Assembly: GCF_011397635.1 (NCBI RefSeq)
Contig: NC_064761.1
Span: 39,954,143-40,018,142 of the forward strand
Direction: 5' to 3'
Length of the DNA: 64,000 nt
From: Epinephelus fuscoguttatus
Taxonomy: Eukaryota > Chordata > Actinopteri > Perciformes > Serranidae
The notes under the pieces are model-generated. The model did no database searches, was not told the origin of the DNA, and was given only the letters and a program-made list of their open reading frames with translations. This document shows, one piece after another, positions 25,701 to 35,196 of the stretch (position 1 is the stretch's first letter; each line of letters opens with the position of its first letter). The translations under genes were made by a program, and so were the position numbers.

Positions 25701-26261
25701 AGAGGTGCTACATGGCGCTGTGGGACCTGACACCTCCCCTCCCTCCGGCTCCGTCAGCTGCCTCGAGCCTGAACCTGCTGCTGCTGCTGCTGCTGTCGCT
25801 TCTGCCTTTCCATCCTCTGCAGTCCCTGAGTCGTCACATCGGAAGAGCAGTCCCCTTGATGGATGTGCACCTATTGCTCCTCCTCCTCGCCAGCCATGCT
25901 CCTCTCTCTTATCTCAACAACACGACGCACGGCCCATCATATGTGAGAGGTGCGTTGGTGTAAATCTGCTGCATTGTCTTGCTCATCTTTTCTCTTCATA
26001 GAAAGTGTAACACTATATTACAAGTATCATGACTTATCACATTGTTGCAGTGTGTATCAGTCACTAACTGTGCCTCTGGCTGTCCTCCCCAGGTACAGAG
26101 TGGTCGTATCATATCCTCCCCAGAGCGAGGCTGAGCTGGAACTTAAGGAGGGCGACATTGTGTTTGTTCACAGGAAGAGGGAAGACGGCTGGTTCAAAGG
26201 CACACTGCAGAGGAACGGCAGGACCGGACTGTTCCCTGGCAGCTTTGTAGACATCATCTAA
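7509..26261 (+). CDS. sh3rf1: SH3RF1/POSH E3 ubiquitin ligase and JNK scaffold, 3' part of gene (10 coding exons)
   Basis: Coding exons: 7509-7784, 8345-8440, 10381-10686, 16269-16379, 20932-21059, 21825-21995, 23794-24077, 24172-24488, 25600-25949, 26093-26261. Together they are 2208 bases, 735 residues plus TAA. Every junction is AG/GT and phases are continuous. In the visible fragment SH3-1 spans about residues 6-63 (ALYNY), SH3-2 70-124 (ALYDF), SH3-3 306-362 and SH3-4 681-735 at the extreme C-terminus. Proline-, serine- and alanine-rich linkers separate them, including a [11 protein letters not shown] segment matching the Akt-regulated serine region of mammalian POSH (from memory). SH3RF1 is a cytosolic/trans-Golgi RING E3 ligase that scaffolds Rac-MLK-MKK-JNK signalling. 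The RING and about 130 N-terminal residues lie upstream of the window. SH3RF3 is the alternative paralogue, but the cbr4/palld neighbourhood and C-terminal sequence favour SH3RF1. Confidence 0.95.
7785..8344 (+). other. sh3rf1: sh3rf1 intron
   Basis: This is a 560-base GT-AG intron that splits the second SH3 domain. I see no repeat or RNA gene in it. Confidence 0.85.
8345..8440 (+). CDS. sh3rf1: sh3rf1 exon: end of SH3-2
   Basis: The exon is 32 codons, phase 0 to 0, with acceptor atttcag and donor gtaaga. It supplies DDILTVI, the VDENWAEG tryptophan motif and GIFPISYVE, which complete SH3-2. Confidence 0.95.
8441..10380 (+). other. sh3rf1: sh3rf1 intron containing a MITE
   Basis: This GT-AG intron is about 1.9 kb. 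The notable content is the inverted-repeat element at 9611-10172, listed separately. The pyrimidine-rich tract ending ctctctcacag at 10380 is a strong acceptor. The remainder shows no gene. Confidence 0.85.
9611..10172. mobile_element. non-autonomous DNA transposon (MITE) with ~37-base TIRs
   Basis: The left end (9611-9647: gaggccacatccaaactaat, then acattttcattataaaa) is matched in inverted orientation by the right end (about 10136-10172), whose complement begins aagggtacatccacaccagt and continues acattttcgttttaaaa. The interior carries GTAGTGTGG-type short repeats (about 10098-10130) and no transposase. The superfamily was not determined. Confidence 0.65.
10381..10686 (+). CDS. sh3rf1: sh3rf1 exon: serine-rich linker with Akt-site-like motif
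   Basis: The exon is 102 codons, phase 0 to 0. It begins [16 protein letters not shown] directly after SH3-2. It carries the [11 protein letters not shown] block, which corresponds to the regulatory serine within the mammalian POSH Rac-binding region (family knowledge, not tested here), then [20 protein letters not shown] and LSCSAPSQ. The motifs match the human protein as recalled; the linker between them is fish-divergent. Confidence 0.93.
11233..11872. mobile_element. hAT-like MITE with agggctggg termini
   Basis: The left end reads agggctgggcgatatgg and the right end reads atatttcccagccct, its inverted counterpart. Flanking octamers TGACTCAG and AGACTCAC could be a degraded 8-base target duplication, typical of hAT insertion. 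The element is about 640 bases and has no intact transposase. Confidence 0.6.
14081..15617. mobile_element. non-autonomous TIR element (aaaggggac... family)
   Basis: The left terminus (aaaggggacttattatgttt) is matched in inverted orientation by the right terminus near 15585-15617, whose complement reads aaaaaggacctattgtgttc. The segment at 15400-15600 (an agagcatgaatacaggtg-type stretch) is a piece I recognise as repeated across teleost genomes. A further hAT-like fragment (about 14425-14500, gcatgtcacaataccag) appears inserted within it. No transposase was seen. Confidence 0.6.
16269..16379 (+). CDS. sh3rf1: sh3rf1 exon: TPPPSSP linker
   Basis: The exon is 37 codons, phase 0 to 0, with acceptor gttgccag and donor gtaggt. 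It encodes [20 protein letters not shown] followed by a TFPSE segment. The motif [16 protein letters not shown] is shared with human SH3RF1 (from memory), which fixes the frame of this short exon. Confidence 0.9.
17642..18375. mobile_element. hAT-family non-autonomous transposon with perfect 8-base TSD
   Basis: The ends tagggttgtcaacagtatcg (left) and the complement of the right end, tagggttgtcacgatacta, are inverted repeats. Identical octamers GTATATAC flank the 734-base element at 17634-17641 and 18376-18383, the 8-base duplication diagnostic of hAT transposition. Subterminal GTATCGATAC motifs recur at both ends. The interior (about 17880-17960) has a broken remnant reminiscent of a hAT transposase N-terminus. 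Confidence 0.85.
18477..19306. mobile_element. MITE with GTTTCCA-type termini
   Basis: The left end (aagcccagtttccaccaaac) is matched by the complement of the right end near 19280-19306 (agacccgtttccatcgagca). Such pairs bound a common fish non-autonomous DNA element. No transposase is present. The boundaries are approximate. Confidence 0.5.
20932..21059 (+). CDS. sh3rf1: sh3rf1 exon: polyproline linker
   Basis: The exon is 128 bases, phase 0 to 2, with acceptor ctcttacag and donor gtgagt. It encodes [17 protein letters not shown], then a Ser/Gln/Arg-rich stretch ending QRPTV, with the last codon split across the intron. The eight-proline run corresponds to the PPLPPPP region of mammalian SH3RF1, but the rest is poorly conserved. 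Confidence 0.9.
21060..21824 (+). other. sh3rf1: sh3rf1 intron
   Basis: This is a 765-base GT-AG intron. I see no repeat or RNA gene in it. Confidence 0.85.
21825..21995 (+). CDS. sh3rf1: sh3rf1 exon: SH3-3
   Basis: The exon is 171 bases, phase 2 to 2, with acceptor tgaatctag and donor gtcagt. It encodes the whole third SH3 domain: [20 protein letters not shown], then [12 protein letters not shown] with the conserved tryptophan, then [11 protein letters not shown]. It is close to identical to the mammalian domain as recalled. Confidence 0.95.
22460..22650. repeat. fragment of 'ggtccagtgtgtagg' teleost repeat
   Basis: The stretch ggatttagtggcatctagca, followed by a GAGAATTGCAGATTGCAACC core, is also found complemented within the repeat copies at 31341-31976 and 62310-62857 in this window. 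It is a partial copy lacking the terminal ggtccagtgtgtagg. Confidence 0.55.
23205..23408 (+). repeat. LINE-like 3' tail
   Basis: The segment ends gtgaagtactttgtaacaat, then a CTTATAAATAAAT stretch, the conserved 3' terminus pattern of abundant fish non-LTR retrotransposons. An upstream cttctgaagactcactta element fits the same family. Only the 3' end is present, as expected for 5'-truncated insertion. The family name is uncertain. Confidence 0.5.
23794..24077 (+). CDS. sh3rf1: sh3rf1 exon: linker between SH3-3 and SH3-4 (I)
   Basis: The exon is 284 bases, phase 2 to 1. It encodes [26 protein letters not shown] and the conserved block [15 protein letters not shown], which matches the mammalian [12 protein letters not shown]. 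The phase-1 end joins the next exon after a very short 94-base intron. Confidence 0.92.
24172..24488 (+). CDS. sh3rf1: sh3rf1 exon: linker between SH3-3 and SH3-4 (II)
   Basis: The exon is 317 bases, phase 1 to 0. It encodes [13 protein letters not shown] (conserved with mammals), an Ala/Ser/Thr/Pro-rich low-complexity region, and LDKDVK, which continues into the lysine-rich block of the next exon. The donor is gttgga, a weak but usable site; the frame on either side demands it. Confidence 0.9.
24489..25599 (+). other. sh3rf1: sh3rf1 intron
   Basis: This GT-AG intron is about 1.1 kb. It has a short purine run (about 25202-25222) and no recognisable element or gene. Confidence 0.85.
25600..25949 (+). 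CDS. sh3rf1: sh3rf1 exon: KEKK/poly-Ala/PIAPPPRQ linker
   Basis: The exon is 350 bases, phase 0 to 2. It encodes [32 protein letters not shown], then a poly-alanine run from six GCT codons (25777-25794), [23 protein letters not shown] and ARPIICER. Several blocks match the human C-terminal linker as recalled. The GCT run is a coding trinucleotide repeat that could vary in length. Confidence 0.93.
26093..26261 (+). CDS. sh3rf1: sh3rf1 terminal coding exon: SH3-4
   Basis: The exon is 169 bases, phase 2 start, stop TAA at 26259-26261. It encodes the fourth SH3 domain ([20 protein letters not shown], then [15 protein letters not shown], then [11 protein letters not shown]). The protein ends immediately after the SH3 fold, as in mammals. 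Confidence 0.95.
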
Positions 26262-29200
26262 TACACACTGCAGTAAACCCTGGTCACCACCACCATGACC
26301 CAGTTGAGCGCTGCTAGCCTCGCTACAGTGTGTCTCCGTGCAAAACCAAACGGATCGGCACTTGTGAGGTTGCCGGGACCGGACCATCATTTTGACACTT
26401 TAACTCCTTAGAGCCCGTGGTGGCTGTGGCCACTGAAAAACAACGCTAGTGGCACATAAGAGAGAGCTGCAGAGAAGAACCGAATATGTTGTCATTGAAA
26501 GCACAGTGGACAGAGTTAGAGGAGAGCACACTACTCATGAACTTTTCCTTTTTGTTGATTATTTATATCTTTGTAACAATTCAGCTGTTAAATGTGTGCC
26601 TTGTACTGTTCCTCACTTTATTGTACATAAGGACACAAAGATGATTAGTCCTAAAACAACCAGTATGAGCTGTTGATATAGATATGTTACACATTTTAAC
26701 TTATTTCATAGATTGGCCTTTTTGTAGTGCAACACATTAAGGGGTGAAGCTGGCACATGCCTTATGCCATATTTTACAACATCAGATATGCTTTTTCCCC
26801 CTCTGACTGCTGTTTTACCATCATTTCAAACTGTCAGCAGATAGGAGCAGGTATATCAGATGCAGCAGACCAGAACAAATCAGCAGTGTCATCATCGCTT
26901 GTGCTGTATCTTAGGAAAAAGGATACTTCCCCAGCTCTAAAGGCTTTACCTGAACCAGAGGATCATAAGAGAGACCTGCTGTATTGCACATTCGAGCTAC
27001 AATTCACAGCCATGTGAACATTGCACATAGCAAAAATATTTCCGTGGGCCATTCGCAGGCATTCAGTTTTTTCCCCTGAAGGCTGAAGTGCTGAGGACTG
27101 CTACCTGCAGCGATCAAATATTTGCATGTGATTAGCAGAGCCTCCTACAGGAGACACAGTGGTGTTAGATGGGTTGCAGGACTGTTTGGTTATGCCTTTT
27201 TAATATATGGAAAAACACACTCCAAGATAGACTTTGCAGTCAAATATTGCTTACTTTGTACCTTCTTTGTATTTACTGACCACAGTAGCTTCTCTCCCAG
27301 ACGTAGCTCTACATCACAAGAGCGACATAACATTACAGTGACGGTGCACAGCAGATTCTTTTCAGTGTATATTTATGTTTGTCACAAATTCCACAGAGGC
27401 TGACATGTGCTGCTCTTAAAGGGTCTGTTGTCTAACTAACCTGGACATGCAGTAAAGCTCACAGACAGGACACACTCACTCTTCAGCAGGCTCTCTGTTT
27501 TTGTACACTATAAGAGCATGTTTATACCTGGTATTAACACGTCTAGGGTGATGCGATCACAAGTGAACAGCTCCGACTCTCTGTTCACACCTGGCATTAG
27601 AATGCGTCTCAGCACGCGTCTCGACCACCTGTGATCAGATCTCACTTCCCTGCTCTATATGCAAATAAACATGGACCAAATGTGTTGTTGTTTGTAACCG
27701 GCGGGAGATTTGTCTTGGTATTGGCACACTTACAGCCTTTACTATGTAAAATCAAATGAAGCCAACGAGGTAGTGCCAAAAACTGCAGTTCTTTGAATGG
27801 CCACTTGAGGCTGGCTCCAGAAGTGAGTGGTAGACCCCCATGTTCAAATGCCTAACCTGACAGCAGATATAAACATGTTTACAGCATGGTATGAAAATGG
27901 TTTTGGTCTCTTTAGCTAATATCCCTGTTCATGACAACTGATCAGGGATTAAGGCTCAAAGTCGCACATTATTCAGGGCGGCCCACTTTGAGTGACAGGC
28001 TGTCTGCCGATTGTGTCCTCAGCTTTTCAGTCAGACACACCTGTCACCAATCACAGCGCCAGCCTCTCGCCCAACTCTGGTCACTTCTGGCTCAAAAAAA
28101 AAAAAAAAAAAAGGCGGTGGCCGAAATACCAAACTCAAGGCTTCAAAGTGAGAGCCCACAATCCAGTGGATGACGAAATGGTAGCTACGTCCATTATTTT
28201 TACAGTCTACGGTAAAATCTTAATTGTAGGGCTGCACACAGTTTATTGATTCACAAACCGCTCTCTGTATCTCTCTGTTATCATGAGACAAGCAGCACTA
28301 GGAGACTATTGCTGTTCTGGGTAAAGTTGAGAGTTGTTAATGGTAATTAATGTGTTGACAAAAGATTCAAGCCGTTGCGGTGTCAGTGTGAGTCTGGTGG
28401 GACTGTTAAACTGCTGCTGTGTTAGCTCGTGGATAACCGGGCAGATGTTGAACTCACCATTTGCTTGGAGGAGAGTGGATCCCGAGATGGTCCTTCAGCG
28501 CTGTGTCCGTGTAACTGCACTAACAGAAAGTTTTCTTATGCGCTTCAGATAAGCAAGGATGTCAGCTTTGGCGTCCCTTTGGTGTGGAACGCAGCCCACA
28601 CCACCAACGAATGTGGTCTGAGCAGTCAAATCTCAAGACGCATTGAGGATGCATTTGGTGCATTTCACACCTGTACTCAGAGCTGTGCACTTGTGATCCG
28701 ATCACCCAGGACACACGTTAATACCAGGTGTAAACAGTGCTTAACTCATTCCTAATGTGACTTGTGGCAATAAAAACACAGCTAGCTAAAGCACAGAATG
28801 TTTGCCTAAAGTAACATATCATTGTGTCACTCCACAGGAAGAGATGTGTAGTGTAATTCTGTTTATTCTCAAAAGTTAAGGTTTTATTGAAATCAATCAC
28901 TTTGACCCCCTTGATTTATTTTTTTGATTTTGTGGTTGGGTTTTGTTGTATATTACGTCTATACAAAGTTTTAAATGTTAAGTATTGTATTGACTTGAAT
29001 TACTGTAAGATTTATATGTGATTGGAGGGGATATGGTCGTAGTTTCGGTACTTGTTATAAACATACGTTAATGGGCAGTTTTAGAATTGATACTTTGGGG
29101 AAATAAGACCACCACATCAAGTATCCCAACATGTATTCTTTAAAAAACATTGGATCAGTTCTTCAAAGTAAAGATATTAGGTAACAGACTGACGCCTCCT

Positions 29201-29810
29201 GCCTCAGTTGACCCCGCAACATTTAACGTAATGTGACTTACTCATCTGATCTTCAGCAAGTCTTATGGGGTATTTAAACACTTAAAAGTTGAGGCAATCA
29301 CTGAATCGTGCCAAATTTGGCTTTGAGAATGGATTTACTGACTGAATTGGACCCATAGTTTCAAGTTTGTTTTTTGTTTTTTAGTGTTTTGTTGTTAATT
29401 GAGGGGACCACTGTGTAACTGACTGCTGGAATATGTTGTAGCTTGTTTGAAATTTGGAGAGTGTGTGGAAAAGGATGGTACAAATCACTGTTAGGGCCTT
29501 TTTTTGTTGTCTTTCTGAATTGGTACTTATGTAGAATTAATCTGATGTCGCATTGTTGTCTTGGCAATCACCACACCAACCTCAGGCTCTATGCTAAACT
29601 GCTCCTCTTGAGTGTCTTTTCATTTCACTGGTAAGCCTTTAATATATACGTCAGACTTACTCCAACACAGATGTACACATTTATGCACTATCATAACTTA
29701 TCTAATCGTACTGACTTCTCATCCGTATTGTTCATGCATAGGCTGCACAGTTCTCAAAACATGAAGCATTTCTTATAACAGTTAATAAAGTATATTTTTC
29801 ATTTAGTGGA
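26262..29810 (+). other. sh3rf1: probable sh3rf1 3' UTR
   Basis: After the stop there is A/T-rich sequence without a credible coding exon. AATAAA signals lie at 27664-27669 (inside a transposon), 28769-28774 (just past the transposon) and 29784-29789, the last followed by T-rich sequence. Mammalian SH3RF1 has a long 3' UTR, so I infer that the UTR reaches one of these; the exact end is undetermined. Confidence 0.45.
27517..28740. mobile_element. TIR DNA transposon in the probable sh3rf1 3' UTR
   Basis: The left terminus (about 27517-27580: tgtttatacctggtattaac, then GGGTGATGCGATCACAAGTG) is mirrored by the right terminus (about 28678-28735). The complement of the right end reads tgtttacacctggtattaac and then GGGTGATCGGATCACAAGTG. 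The TIRs are about 60 bases. The interior (about 1.1 kb) includes an 18-20 base poly(A) run at about 28095 and no transposase I can read. Confidence 0.7.
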
Positions 29811-30627
29811 AAACACGGCAACTTAAGTTTGCTTGATTCAACTTAACAGATTTTCCTCATGCCAAGGTGACTTACTTGATTTTTTTTTTTTTTTTTTTTT
29901 TTTGGTCTGTAGTTAGTTTGTTGTATGTCTGAAAATGGTGAAACTGAAATCAACCTATTTGGCACAAATCTATTATGTGAAAAAATAAACATTTTGAAGT
30001 ATTTGAGGGAATAGCACATTTTGTAAAAGTCTCTATAACAATAAAAGCTAATGGTTTCCATAATTTCCTCTGGCTAAGTCATTAATTCATGACAGTAATG
30101 TGTTGTCTGTGCCTCTGTTTTTAGAGAGAAAGTAAACATGCATACGATAAAACACAAGCAGCAAGACAGTTGTTCCTAATTAAGTGTAATTAGGGCAAGT
30201 CACAGAACATGTGGTCATTAATGTCTGCAGGAATAAAAAGGGCTCTGGCTGCAGAGGAGCTTCTGCTGTGACTTACAGCAGAGCAAAATGTTGCAAAGAG
30301 AGGTGAACCTTTCTAGTGTGTTCAGCGGGAAACGCTGACAGGAACTGACAAGCACCCAGAGAGGTCATTGTGCTGCGCTCAGTTCCCTGCAGAGGATGGG
30401 TTACCATGGAAATAAGTTATTCCAATGTATGAGCATAAGACTATAGTTGGGAGGAATAATACAAAAACCACTACATTCATTCTGCAAAGATTTTGAATCA
30501 TTCTGTCTGATTTGTTTCTTCCTTTTTTCCCACTCTGCTCGTTATACTTTGGCAGATGCAGGAAAATGTTGAATCTGATGAAAGGTCATCGCCGTCTGAC
30601 TGAACTTTGAGTTGTGGGTGGATTTAA

Positions 30628-31976
30628 GGTCCAGTGTGTAGGATTAAGGGGCATCTACTGGCACAAATGGTACATAATATTCATAACTATGTTTTCATTA
30701 GTTCATAATCTCCTGAAAATAAGGCTCTTTATGCTTCGTTACCCTAGAATGGGTAGGCAGCCTGTGGCTCTGGAGCCACATGCGGCTCTTTAGCCCCTTT
30801 CCAGTGGCTCTATGTGGCTTTTACAAACAATTATATGGAATTAGATAAGTTGATTTTTAACATTTTAATTTTAATTTTTCATTACTGTAGGCCTAAAGTG
30901 CTTCTTACAATTTCCAGGTGTAAAAATGTTTAAACTTACACACTCAAAAAAAGGAAAAAGAAGGTTCCACATTTCGTCAGCTAAAGTGTGCATCATATGT
31001 CTGACCTGGTCCCTTCTCCTAAATCTTGGTAAACCTAAATAGCGGTGGCTAGTTGGCGGTGAAGCCTCCCTCGCTAGGTTAGCTGTTGATTCCAAATCCA
31101 AAAAGGAAAGCCAAAAACGGCTCGTTTGATAGCAAAGGTGGCTGACCCCTGCCCTAGATTGAGTCTTTGAGATCTACATACAGAGCAGGTCCTCTTCCAC
31201 GGAGTCGACCATGTTGCTCTACAGTAGCCCAGAACAGACAAACACTAACTCTAGACTGGGCCATTTGCCTTTTCGCTTTGGCCACCGCAGGAGAAGTTTC
31301 AATTCTGGAACCAAACCACAGCTGCCACGAGATTTAGGGAGGACAGTGTAAGAAATGGAATATAATAAGTGTGTTTTCTTTAGTGTGTAATCACCTGAAA
31401 ATAAGACTTGTTAAGTTTTTGTTACCTTAGAATGAGCCGTTATATCTACATAGTGAGTGGACCTTGTGCAGGGAAATGGCCATGTTCACCGCCATGTTTC
31501 TACAGTAGCCCACAACAGACAAACCAAACACTGGCTCTAGACAGGGCCATTCACATTTTTGTGTTTTTGCGTTAGCTGCTCTAGTTAGCAGTTTTGTTTT
31601 TTTGCGTGAAATGGCTTTATTCTGGGCTTCTATGAATTTAAATCACCTGCTCCATTTGTTTTGGAGAGGAAGAGACCTCTGCGGATAATTTGGCTCCTGG
31701 TTAAAACCTCCTAAACGTCTGGATCTTATGTTAGAGAAAAAAGGTGAGCACTGATTTCTAACATGAAACTGATTCATTCAGTGTTTTCACTGGATTTAAT
31801 CACCTGGTCTGTTTGTTTTGGAGAGGCATGGACCGTGAAAACCTCCCTAAAAACATCCTGAACTCTGACAATGAACAATGAACTCTGAAGGAATTATAAC
31901 TGGGAGCAGTTTCAGCTCTTTGCAATCTGCTATCCTCACCAGTAGTTCCCTCTAAATCGTACACACTGCTCCTTTA
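30628..31976. repeat. two adjacent copies of 'ggtccagtgtgtagg' teleost repeat, first one interrupted
   Basis: The copy starting at 30628 (ggtccagtgtgtaggattaa) is interrupted by a hAT-like element at 30750-31151 and resumes until about 31340. A second copy, sharing the TAATCACCTGAAAATAAG and CTACAGTAGCCCACAACAGA blocks, runs from about 31341 to 31976 and ends gtacacactgctcctttaa. The same blocks recur at 62310-62857. Confidence 0.65.
30750..31151. mobile_element. nested hAT (Charlie/Ac-like) non-autonomous element
   Basis: The left end reads tgggtaggcagcctgtggct and continues with the gagccacatgcggctcttt motif. The right end reads ggtggctgacccctg; its complement, caggggtcagccacc, resembles the caggggtcggcaacc start of hAT elements. 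Flanking octamers CCCTAGAA (30742-30749) and CCCTAGAT (31152-31159) fit an 8-base target duplication. It sits inside another repeat copy. Confidence 0.65.
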
Positions 31977-33255
31977 ATACATGTGAAAAGTGGATATTTG
32001 AATGACATGAGTAAATGCAGGAGGAGCTGTGTGCACGGAGTATCGGTAAAATCCAATAATCATAGCTACAAGGGCTGTCAAGAGCTCAGCAGTCTCAAGG
32101 TCGAGAATTTTTTGATAATGTTAAGCTCAGGGTGTGTCAGCCGTTTCAAGTCACTCACTCAAAGGAGTGTCAGTCAAGTCCCTCTTGAACCCTTTACTGT
32201 ACATAACAGACAGGCAGGTATTTGGCGTATATTTCAGTACGCGCTGGGATTTCAAAGAGATTTCACAATGACCGAACATGTTCAAAGAAAATGTCCCGTC
32301 TTCTTTCTCTCTGAACCAAATTCAAAGGTTCTAGCTTTTGGGATTTTAGATGACTCCAGTATAGTAATACTGAGAAAAAAGTAACTTGTAAAAGTATAAA
32401 CAGCTGTGTTAGCTTCCAAAAATAGGAGATAGTTCCAGAAATTGTTTTTGTCGTGCAGGTCTGAAAGTACTGAATTGTGAATATGTGCACGAGCCAGTAG
32501 GCAAGAAATACTAAATTGATCTCAGGACCTACTGAAGTGCTCCAGGGTTAATACTGTGTGTCTGAGTGTTTGTACGTGTGCGTGCACTCATGTGGGCGAG
32601 CAAAATACGGTTGTGTTGGTAAGTATAATTAGATCAGTAAGGTGTGAAAGAGGGGAATAATGTCTTGGTGTTCAGGAGGTGATCAGAATACAAATCAAGC
32701 TCCATTCCTCTCTCTGACACACAGACACTGTTTATTAATGGACACTGTGGTAAAGAGTAATAACATTTTCAGTAAATTACACAGTTCGGAGTGGTTGTGT
32801 TTTTCTGCTGCAGTATGGATTGGATTCAGACTGTAGGTCTCAGTGTCAAAGGTCCACTGCAGCACAGGTTGTGAATGTGATTTAACCTCAGAAAATCAAT
32901 CCTGCCTGCCTGTCTGGGTCTGATGGACCGTCCAGGTGTAGGCCGAGGCCACCCACTCTCAACATCACTCACTTTTTTTTGTCTTTAACACTGGTGACAG
33001 TTTTGCTTTCCTGGTGATATATATGTCTGTGGGGAACAATGATACATGAAGCACAATGGAGAATGAATGACTGCAATTAACAGTCAATGAGCTATTTCAG
33101 TGCGCGGGCTCTGTGTCAGTATTTATAACTAATCTTCTGAAAGTTAACTCAGACAGAACTGTAATTATTCATGTTAAATAAGAGTCTTCTTACGTAGATA
33201 TTGCAGTAAACGCCTCCATATTGAAAAGACATTATAGGAATGTTATCATACTATT

Positions 33256-34329
33256 AAAGGGACTGTTCAGGTTTTTTGAAGTGGGGTTATATGAGGTACT
33301 TATTCACAGGTCAATGTATTACATAGAGCAGATGGTGGTCAACACACCCCCAGTTTGGAGAGGCGTGCAGGAGTACCGCCAAGAAAGCTAAGAAATGAGC
33401 TGCTGCAGATGGGGTCATACTAAAACATACTCTAGCAACCTTAAAAAAGTCCTACCAAATATAATCAATCAGCTATGTGTCCATCAGACAGTGATTTCTG
33501 ATGGGGAGCTGAAACCGTTATAGTGCTTTCTTCACAGCCACACTCCACTGAGAGAAACAGTGACTTAACACTGCTGGACACAGGAACTGCTGGTCTACCG
33601 CAGTTTTTGCGCTATTGTGTGACAGGTGTTTAAAGTGGTTAGTTTGGCTTCACCAATACACATACTAACTAAAAGATTGAGGCAGCAGTAGACCAGCAGC
33701 TCGTGTGTTCTCTGCAAGCCAAAATTACTTTTTTTTGGTCAATGGAGTCTGGTGACTTTGAAGAGAGAGCCGATATCAGCTTCCCCACTGGAACAAGCTG
33801 TCTAACGAAAAGGTGAAATACTCTCATTATAGCGAACCCTTAACTCTTTGAAACCTGGAGCTACATCACTTTTCTTGTGCTGCTTTCAGACACCTTTTTC
33901 AAGTATTTAAACCTTTGAACCCTGAGCAGATCGGTAAGAAATATTCCACAAACTGCAAAGAAATAGAAGATTTAGAAAATTATAAATAAATAAAAAAAAA
34001 AACTAGGGAAAAGGAAAAAAATGTAAGGAAAAATTATATTTATAATAACTATTATTGCATATTTAAAATTATGGTACAGAATTATTATAATTTTTGAGCA
34101 CTCCTTCCAGGTCATTTCCTTTTTGTTTGTTTTTAACTTTCTTTTTTCACAAATTTCCTTGATTTTAATTTTCTTGTTTTACTAATTTCTTGCAATTTCT
34201 TTTCCTATAATTATACTTTTTATTGTTTCCTTCATATCCATAAAACAAAGCAAGTTTTCAGGTACAAACATTACAGTTAAAAGGTATGAACTATATATTG
34301 ATTACCTTAGAAATAAATGTTTAATAATG

Positions 34330-34374
<45 letters not shown>

Positions 34375-34663
34375 TGAAATAATAATAACAATAATAAATA
34401 GAAATAAATAAATAAAATAAAAAGTAGTAGAAATACTTGCTAATATAACTACTAAATGAAATAAATACCTATATGAATGAGTTAAAAAAGTATTTAAAAA
34501 ATGAATAATGATGATAATAATTAAGTAAAAAATAAAATAAATAAGATAAAATAATGACAATAAATTAAATAATAAATAAAAGTAATATACATGTGTATAT
34601 ATGCAAACAAAAAAAAAAACAAACAGAAAACATCAACAAAAAAACTTATACACTTACTTATAC

Positions 34664-34705
<42 letters not shown>

Positions 34706-35196
34706 GCAATTAATACATACAAATACATATACACATATACATGAAATAAATAAAGAATAATAATTAAAAATAAATTAAACAAATGAACTAGTGGGAAAAT
34801 TAATACTCTCGTAATACCTGTAATAGTACCTTATCAGGAAGGAAACCTTTTCTTTTTTTCTTTTCTCCCATCCCAAACACCCCAAAATCCACTAAGAGGT
34901 CATTTAAGGACTAATAATTCTCGCAAATTGTTTTGATAATTTCTTCATTCATTGCTCGTTGTCTTCCTCCCATGTTTTTGAAAGAAATCAAGCCAGTCTG
35001 CTCAGATTACAAAGGGTTAACCAGTTATAGATTGTTTTAGGTGGGACTTTTTTTTTAGGTCGATAAAATACATTTTGCTCCTGACCCATCCACAGCTGAC
35101 ACTGATTGCTCCCATTTGAGCACCCCTGCTGTAATACACTAAGTATAGATGGGAAGCTCATACAACCCCACTTTAAAAAATCTGAACTATCCCTCT
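33256..35196. mobile_element. TIR DNA element enclosing A/T-rich expansion
   Basis: The left end (33256: aaagggactgttcaggtttt, then TTGAAGTGGGGTTATATGAG) is mirrored by the right end (35150-35196), whose complement is agagggatagttcagatttt, then TTAAAGTGGGGTTGTATGAG. This is a known kind of fish non-autonomous element; its length (about 1.94 kb) is inflated by an internal low-complexity field. Confidence 0.7.
33955..34800. repeat. A/T-rich simple-sequence field: (AT)n and (AAT)n
   Basis: The tract is roughly 850 bases of nearly pure A/T. It contains an (AT)n microsatellite at about 34334-34370, an (ATA)n/(AAT)n trinucleotide run at about 34665-34706, and GATAA/AATAAA-like low-complexity sequence. 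Open frames on the minus strand here are artefacts of low complexity. Confidence 0.85.

Noticed and set aside
34321..34709. Poly-leucine/isoleucine minus-strand frames
   Set aside because: They are translations of (AT)n and (AAT)n low-complexity DNA.
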